A stretch of 64,000 nucleotides of DNA. Source: Allodiplogaster sudhausi (taxonomy: Eukaryota > Nematoda > Chromadorea > Rhabditida > Diplogasteridae). Within the stretch, counting starts at the first letter, position 1. Each line of letters starts with the position of its first letter. Shown in pieces: positions 58,142 to 64,000 of this stretch. Under the pieces are notes generated by a model that saw only the letters and a list, made by a program, of their open reading frames with translations, was not told where the DNA came from and made no database searches. The position numbers and the translations under genes are program-made. The stretch is from NCBI GenBank assembly GCA_945643635.1, contig CALZFC010000081.1:998501-1062500 (forward strand), read 5' to 3'.

Positions 58142-60848
58142 ACTAACAGTGAACTGCTCGGCACGGGGTTTGGGGAAGCGGACGTCGTATGCGTGGTTGA
58201 CAAGGCTGCGCATCTTGGGTGAGGATCGATCGTTGCAGATGCAGATGATTGGGATGCGCGTGGTCTTTATCAGTGAAATCAATTCGGAGAGCTGCAAATG
58301 CAAAACGTCAAACCAAGAAATTGTTCACTTCTCCAAAAAATTCCGAAGAATACGCTAGTATGAATTTAAAGCATAGAGAAAAGAAGACAACAAACCCCCG
58401 CACGGTCCTCATTTCCACTCATTCCATCCACTTCGTCCATGATCAAAACATGTTGGACTTCCATATTCGAATGTGATTCTCATTGAGCAAACGTTAGACT
58501 AATTTTAAAGAGAAAAAGTGTTGAAAAGGATGATAATAAAAGAAAGATACTACTAGCAGCCGCCCCAAGGAACTCGTCCATTTGGTGGGAGGAGATGAGG
58601 TGTGTGACGTGAGACTCCAGACTCTTCTTGTTCCTCACATCCGAAGCATTCATTTCCACGAAGTTCAATCCCAGAAGAGAACACGCGAGTTGCGCACAAG
58701 TAGTCTTGCCAATTCCTGAGAGGGGCTCCATTAATCACTGCTATTTTTTCCCATATTTTTTTTCCGATTAAACAATGAGAAACCTGGAGATCCTGAGAGA
58801 AGGATTGCCTTGAACGGAGATCCATCCGTCTCTACGAAGGGAGGCGGCTTAGCTGAAGGAGAAATGAATGAAAAAAAGAAAAGAGAAAAAAGAAGATAAT
58901 GGTTTAAGGTAGCGTGAAAGAAAGAAAGAGACTGACGCCTCTTGATCTTGGCACCCTCCCCGAGATGCCAAGTCGGCCATCTCTTCAGCCAGGCCAGTAA
59001 CTTGTTCATCGGGCTCTTCTCCCCATGCTGCCCCACCAGCTGCTGCAGGCTCTGCGGTCGGTACTTGTCCACCCACGGCACAAACTCCTTCTAAATGTTT
59101 ATTTAATAACAATAATCAGTGCAGACCAATGTCGGTGCATACGCCGTGTTAAGCCCTCCCTCCCCCGCGGCCTGCCCAAAAACTTGCTGAACCCCCCCCC
59201 CCTCCACGCTCAGAAAAAAGAAGTTTTTTTTTTTGCCAAAGGGCATTTTTCGGCTTTGTACCCCCCCCCCCCTCCCGGCCTGGAGTCATGCACCGAACCT
59301 TTTTTGCATTGGCAAATAAATCCCAAATTGTAATACGTACACACACACCTTGGGAAGGGTAGGAGCCGCGATGCTCTCTTGAACCCGCTTCGGCGGATTC
59401 TTCATGCCTTTCTCCTCTTTCTTCTTTTCTTCTTTGGTCGTCTCCTTCTCCTTCTTTGGCGTTTCTACTTTCCTCTTTTTCTCCTCCAGCACTGCATTCT
59501 TCTCTGCTGATTTCTGTTCCATTGAAGACAGCCGAGTTGATTTGCGAGGAGGAGAATCCTGGAGAAGATCGAAAGAGGACTCAGTCAGATACGAAGAAGA
59601 AGGAGAGCCGTCTTCTAACCGAATTGATCCGTTCACTAAGAACCTTCTTCAACTTTTCATCTTCCTTTTGTCTGCCTCGATTGTCCTCCTTCTCCATTTG
59701 TTCTCGAGTCGGTGACTTCTTCTCTTTGCTGGTTGCTTTCCTTGGGTTTCCAAAATCACAGAAGAAATCTGCCGGGTTCACTTGGAAAGGCGGCTTGGAT
59801 GCAGCCACTTTCCTCGGCTCTGCGAACACATCCCATCAGCGAAATATTAAAAAAAAAAAATGAAGATGTGTGGCAATCTTGAAGGAACTGTAACCTTTCT
59901 GAGTGGATTTGCTGAATGGAAGTGTCTTCTGCCCTCTCGGCAAATCTCCCTTCTTCCTCTTCACAACCTTCTCCACAAATTCGTCCTCGCTATCCGTAAC
60001 AACGACAGATTCCTAATGACAAATAAATGAATGATGGAAATGGTAAGTAAAAGACAGCAAACTGTGCTGACTTCTTCTTCCTCGCTACTGGAGATGACCG
60101 GCTTCTTCTTGGCTTTCGGTCGACTCATCGATGGCAAAGGCTTCGTTGGTGAAGAATCCGAAGAAATCCTCTTCGAGCGCTTCCTCTCGCGTGATGAAAT
60201 CGGTCTCTCATCGTTCGACTCCTCTTAAATTATAAATGCATACATGAAAAAAAGAAATACCAATGGGAAACTTGATGATGATATAATTCGAGTGCGTTTG
60301 CTTTTCCTCGGCTTTTCAGGACTGCGTTTCGTTAGCGAATCGACCAGCGACTTCGATAACGGAGATTCTTCAGCTAAATCAGAGATTGATCCTTAGATGG
60401 TTGGGTTTATTTTTATTTTGCAAACTAGACTGTGCGCTTCTAATAAATAAAAAAGCGTAAAAAGTGACAAACGTGTACATCAAATAGATAAAGCAAAAAA
60501 TATATAATGTACATCAAATACATAAAGCTAAAACATAAAAAAGAGATCAGACAAAGGTTCGGAATACCAGAACTGTTTGATATATCCATAATTATTAAAA
60601 TAAAAAATTTTGAGACTAACAGATCTCATCGTCAATTTGGAGTGGAGAAACACGTGGCTTGTTCGTCGCTCCCTTTGACTTTTCCAGTGGAGCCTTCTCA
60701 TTGCGCAACTTAGTCATGGCGGATGGGGCTCCGCTCTGTTTCGATGGCGCGCCTTTGAAGAAACTTCGAATGTCCTGAAGAAGCTACTATGCTACCTTCT
60801 CCGTAAGAGTAGAATAGAATGGAAGGGAAGCGCAGTGCATACCGACAT
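55715..60848 (-). CDS. RFC1: RFC1, large subunit of replication factor C
   Basis: RFC1 is the large ATPase subunit of the clamp loader that opens PCNA onto primed DNA. Exon 1 is MS (ATG at 60848-60846), then DIRSFFKGAPSK, matching the RFC1 PCNA-binding start. A Lys-rich region follows (59960-59350). The AAA+ part has FVPWVDKYRPQSLQQLVGQ (59070), Walker A split by an intron (LLSGSPG then IGKTTCAQL), NASDVRNKKSLE, Walker B VLIMDEVDGMSGNEDRAG (58450-58400), sensor-like IPIICICNDRSSPKMRSL (58230) and SGHDVRQAIYHLQMKA (57940). The RFC1-specific C domain has FVDYSIMPLFVQENYPRM (57740), SDLLAWGDVVEKSI and KAALTRALNKEHRLLPY (56290). The tail is acidic and then GRGQGRGRGK, stop TGA at 55717. I find no BRCT domain between the N terminus and the AAA+ part. 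Confidence 0.93.
57306..57561 (-). CDS. Unexplained frame inside an RFC1 intron
   Basis: Following a CAG acceptor in phase 0 with the preceding RFC1 exon, an open stretch of about 85 codons reads SMPTFLSNELVEVLLKENIS, then EKKLEYAFTVLPLVNSR, and ends FLEQCITPRRINPL before a stop. It does not match the RFC1 family, whose next block (ELACLRKASDLLAWGD) lies further on at about 57200. It could be an alternative terminal exon, a relic of a mobile element, or chance. Confidence 0.3.
57567..57682. repeat. Three-copy 38-bp tandem repeat in an RFC1 intron
   Basis: Three copies of a 38-bp unit, GGGAAGCAAGAGTGAATAGA plus AGAAAGAGAGAGACATAT. On the coding strand each copy supplies a pyrimidine-rich run (CTCTCTCTTTCTTC), and the first follows directly on the exon's GTATGT donor. 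Confidence 0.92.
59090..59350. repeat. RFC1 intron with paired poly-C runs
   Basis: Two long C runs (59189-59201 and 59261-59274) surround a short A/T-rich core with AAAAAAGAAGTTTTTTTTTT. The pattern is unlike other introns here and may be a small insertion. Runs like these are also hard to sequence. Confidence 0.5.
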
Positions 60849-61595
60849 TACTGTCGCCAGGGCTCTGAACCCGGTGAGCTCCTGATGAAAACGTACTAAT
60901 GCGCCTGAAAATCAATTTGATGGCCCTTCGGTAATCCACTAAATAAAACTGATAAAACTAAAGGACTGAAGGTATCAACTTCCGAAAAACAAGGAGAATA
61001 ATAACATAAACAACACGCGAATGTATCTTTTCGTTTCCCACCTCTTCGTAAAGTACACGAATCACTATTTGATAAAATACACATCTTCACACCGAAATAT
61101 ATTTCACTTTATTAGTGAATTTTATTTTCACCTATCTTTACATATCGCTTGTTTAGATCATATAGTTCTGATTGTTTGTCTAAAATTCATATCTCTATCC
61201 CTCGCTATTTTCCACGCTAAAGGAGTTAATAGCTAGGCGAGAGATGTCGTGGTTCTTGGTTGAGAACTGTTTGTGAAAAGTGCACTACATTGCCCCTCGC
61301 CTTCACAATCAGTGGCAGTAGTTTTCCGCGGAGACAATTCCCTTTGCCTCTATGCAAAACTTTGTAGCCTGAAAATATTCATTTTCAAGTCTTTTGTCGT
61401 GTATAAAGGTTTTATCTACACTTGGAGATTGCAGCACCCACCTCCCTCACAATCAAACATTTCGTTTATGTACATAAATGTAGAAGTGAATCTTTTCAAT
61501 CTGATTAGTTAGTAGAAGAATTCTCTGCAGGTATGTACAAGAATTACATATCTGATTGAGGAGTGTCTGGGGCAGGCGAAGGGGCGGGGAGAAGA
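60849..61595. promoter_or_regulatory. Shared upstream region of divergent RFC1 and ENPP genes
   Basis: RFC1 (minus) and the ENPP-like gene (plus) start 747 bp apart, head to head, so this region should contain both promoters. It is AT-rich, with no microsatellite tract and no supported exon. No specific promoter element can be identified by eye. Confidence 0.4.
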
Positions 61596-63496
61596 ATGCT
61601 GAGAAGGGTTCCCGCCCCCAGGGCTGTCTCTTCGACGTCGGCTTGGGTGAGGTTGTCGTTGCTCCTCTTTTCCATGGCATTCCTGGGCGCCCTACTCGCG
61701 ATTGTCTTTCATGGTAGGTTTTAGCTCGTCTCTTTGTACTCATTATTAATATTTTAATTTTTTAAATAGGGAAAGAATAGAAATGGTTTTCCGTTGGAGA
61801 AATAAATCATCATAGTATAAGTGCTACTGGTGAGGAGGAGAGCCTTATAGCACGAAAGAGATTTTGAAGCAGACTCGTTTCATTCTGATAAACCCTGTGT
61901 AAAGCTAACAGCTGCAGCATTTGTGTATGGATATCCTTTCTAGGCGTTATCTAAGGCTGAAGGTCCGTGCTAATCAGGTAGTTAGTCATATTCTTAATTA
62001 TACGTACTCTTTACATATGAAAACGAATATAAGTGAAGATACTTATTCCTCGATAGAATGGAAATGCTTGAACTGTCTCCTGCAGTCAAGCACAGTCTGG
62101 GTGAGAATGAGAGTGACGAAGGAGTTTCTTCGTCATCCAAGAAAGCTCTGCCTCTTTGCACGTATTCTTTATTCTTCTTTCACATCTTCTCGTATTTCGT
62201 TTTCAGCGTGCGCAGAAGACTATCATGCAGCAGCGGACACCTCTTCTTGGCGCCACAAACCCTCAGGCAAAGAGTGCAAGAGGAATGAGTAAGCATCTCT
62301 AGACTCCCCTATCCATATATTCTCTGGCGCTCTTTCCTCCCTCTGTCTTTGCTTCTCTCTCTCTCTCTCTCTCTGCCTCTGTCTCCCACCTCTCTCCTCT
62401 ATCTCTCCCGTCTCTCCATCTCCTATATCTCCATCTCCACTTTCTCTCTCTCTCTCTCTCTCTGTCTCTATTCCGGCTCTCTCCATCTCCTTTCTCTATC
62501 TCCATCTCCACTCTCTCTCCCTCCCTCTCTCTCTTTATTTTTTTCCCTCTCCTCTCCCTCTCTCTGACTCTCTCTCTCTCTCTCTCACTCTCTCTCTCTC
62601 TCTTTCTCTCTCTCTCTGTCTCTGTCTCGCTCAGTATGATGGATGCTCCTCTGGTGGTGATTAGCATGGATGGCTTCGCTGCCTCTTACCTCAATAGACA
62701 CGTCACTCCAGCCATTGATGCCTTCTCTTCGATGGGTTCCCGTGCAGAGGTGGGAGTAAGTGTTCCTCAGCCAGTTCAAGATGGCTTTCTTCAGTTCATC
62801 TACCCTACGTTTCCTTCGCGGACTTTTGTCAATCACTATGCAATGGCAACCGGCCTCTGGGCTGACTCGCACGGAATTGTCGACAATAATATCTGGGATC
62901 CAAGCATCAGCGACCGACTGGAGGATATGGCCAAGACACAATTTGACTCCTTCTTCCGTGGTGAACCGGTAGGATCGGCAACTTCATTCTTCTTCCAGGG
63001 AATCTCAATGAGATAATTCAGATTTGGAGCTATGCAAAGAGGCTTGGAAAGAGGACGGCTTGCTTGAATTGGCTTGGTTGCGACAGAAATATCTCGGGTC
63101 GCAATTTCTCATTTCTTATCTTTAAAATTGGCCGTCAGTTTTAGGATTTATGCCGGATATCAATCCTGTTTACAATGCTTCTCTGTCGACCCTCGCTAGG
63201 ATTGACATGGTTCGCATTTATAATTAAAAGTGCGTGTTTTGAATTTTCCCAAAAAAAATATTAGGCGTATTCTACATATCTGTATGAAGCTGACAGTTTT
63301 TATAGGTGCTAGAATGGTTGAATGGAACAGAGAGACCGGCCCTCTCTATGGTATATCTGGCACAACCCGACGAGGCTGGCCACTTCCAGAATACCTCCCA
63401 AGACGTCTCTGCTCTTTCCTCCCTCTCTACTTCTCTCTGTTTTTCCCTTCGATCCTCCCTCTAAAAATCTCTTTGTATCTTGCCACTTCGCTCTCT

Positions 63497-63527
<31 letters not shown>

Positions 63528-64000
63528 AATTCTTCCTAAGCTCTCGCTGTGAAGGTCTCGGCTGCTCTGATGGAAAACGACGAGGCAGTGGAGAGACTGA
63601 TGAGCGGGCTTCAATCTCTGGGCCTCCTCGATTGTGTCAATGTTCTCATAGTTTCAGACCATGGTATGACAACTAAATGAGAAGGAAACAGTAGACGATC
63701 TTATTTAGGAATGTCTTTGCTGAGAAATCGAATATTCTGGGATGAGTATATTCCTCTGCAAAATCTTGTTGCCGTTTATGGAGTCGTTGGAAGAATTTAC
63801 CACAATTCCAGCAGTACGTCACTTAAATTCTCATAGTGAATAATGACAAGAGATGATCATTAGATTGAACTGTCAAGAGTGAATAAGTGTTGAGGTGGCA
63901 GTGACTCGTCCGTCACAGCGCCGTTCTCTTGCAAAGGCGGCTCTGACTATCGCCTGTACTCTCGGGGCACCATTCCTCTCCGGTCTCTTCTTTCAGGCAA
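61596..64000 (+). CDS. ENPP-family ectonucleotide pyrophosphatase, partial
   Basis: ENPPs are membrane or secreted enzymes that cleave phosphodiester or pyrophosphate bonds with two zinc ions and a Thr nucleophile. Exon 1 (61596-61713) encodes a short cytoplasmic part and a signal-anchor helix (LLFSMAFLGALLAIVF). A short Cys-containing exon follows (CAEDYHAAADTSSWRH). The catalytic domain has LVVISMDGFAASYL (metal Asp), YPTFPSRTFVNHYAMATGLW with the nucleophile Thr in RTFVNH, SHGIVDNNIWDP, IWSYAKRLGKRTACLNWLG, MVYLAQPDEAGHFQN (metal Asp and His) and LIVSDHGM (metal Asp and His). The last exon in the window reads CKGGSDYRLYSRGTIPLRSL and continues beyond the right edge. A 270-bp CT tract fills one intron. 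The usual KTFPNH motif is RTFVNH here. Confidence 0.88.
62355..62634 (+). repeat. (CT)n intronic tract before an ENPP exon
   Basis: About 280 bp of CT-based sequence ends in CTCGCTCAG, the acceptor of the exon that begins the catalytic domain. The tract has CCATCTCC-type interruptions in two similar blocks (about 62417-62445 and 62483-62515). Confidence 0.85.

Overview
This is a stretch of compact nuclear DNA from a eukaryote, most likely a small-genome invertebrate animal or a close holozoan relative. Genes are split into many short exons by introns that are often only 35-70 bp, with GT..AG borders and CTAAC/CTGAC-type branch sites. The gene set (CAND1, ABHD12, PGAP2, TOGARAM1/crescerin, an SLC39/ZIP-like gene, a tectonin-repeat protein, RFC1, an ENPP ectoenzyme) is animal-like, and TOGARAM1 implies cilia. 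Introns and spacers are crowded with (CT)n/(GA)n tracts. I cannot name the species.

Layout. 1-2148: no supported gene. 2151-9710: a complete DNA transposon flanked by TA, with 1.6-2.2 kb inverted arms, an intron-containing DDE-like transposase gene on the minus strand, tRNA-like promoters in both arms and a smaller foldback element nested in the right arm. 9713-12420: CT-rich spacer. 12421-14158: a six-exon gene for an unrecognised 241-residue secreted, cysteine-rich protein with a hydrophobic tail. 15300-20949: CAND1. 22034-24506: ABHD12-like lipase. 24867-30638 (minus): one or two unrecognised membrane or secreted proteins, interrupted by a foldback element at 28779-29928. 30639-36649: repeat-rich stretch with no supported gene. 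36650-37835: PGAP2-like, every exon join in frame. 38359-47943 (minus): TOGARAM1, with a 16-copy 42-bp minisatellite and a possible nested antisense secreted-peptide gene. 48822-51536 (minus): ZIP-family gene with lost metal ligands, an in-frame stop and a frameshift. 52480-54999 (minus): tectonin protein. 55715-60848 (minus): RFC1, apparently without its BRCT domain. 61596-64000+: ENPP family, running off the right edge.

The conserved genes serve separate housekeeping roles (cullin regulation, lysolipid breakdown, GPI-anchor remodelling, ciliary microtubules, replication clamp loading, extracellular phosphodiester hydrolysis) and do not form one pathway. The strongest candidates for something little described are the long-armed transposon at 2151-9710, the 241-residue secreted protein, the palindrome-rich foldback element, and the ZIP homologue whose metal-binding residues have become amides. 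Gene names rest on remembered family motifs; no search was run.
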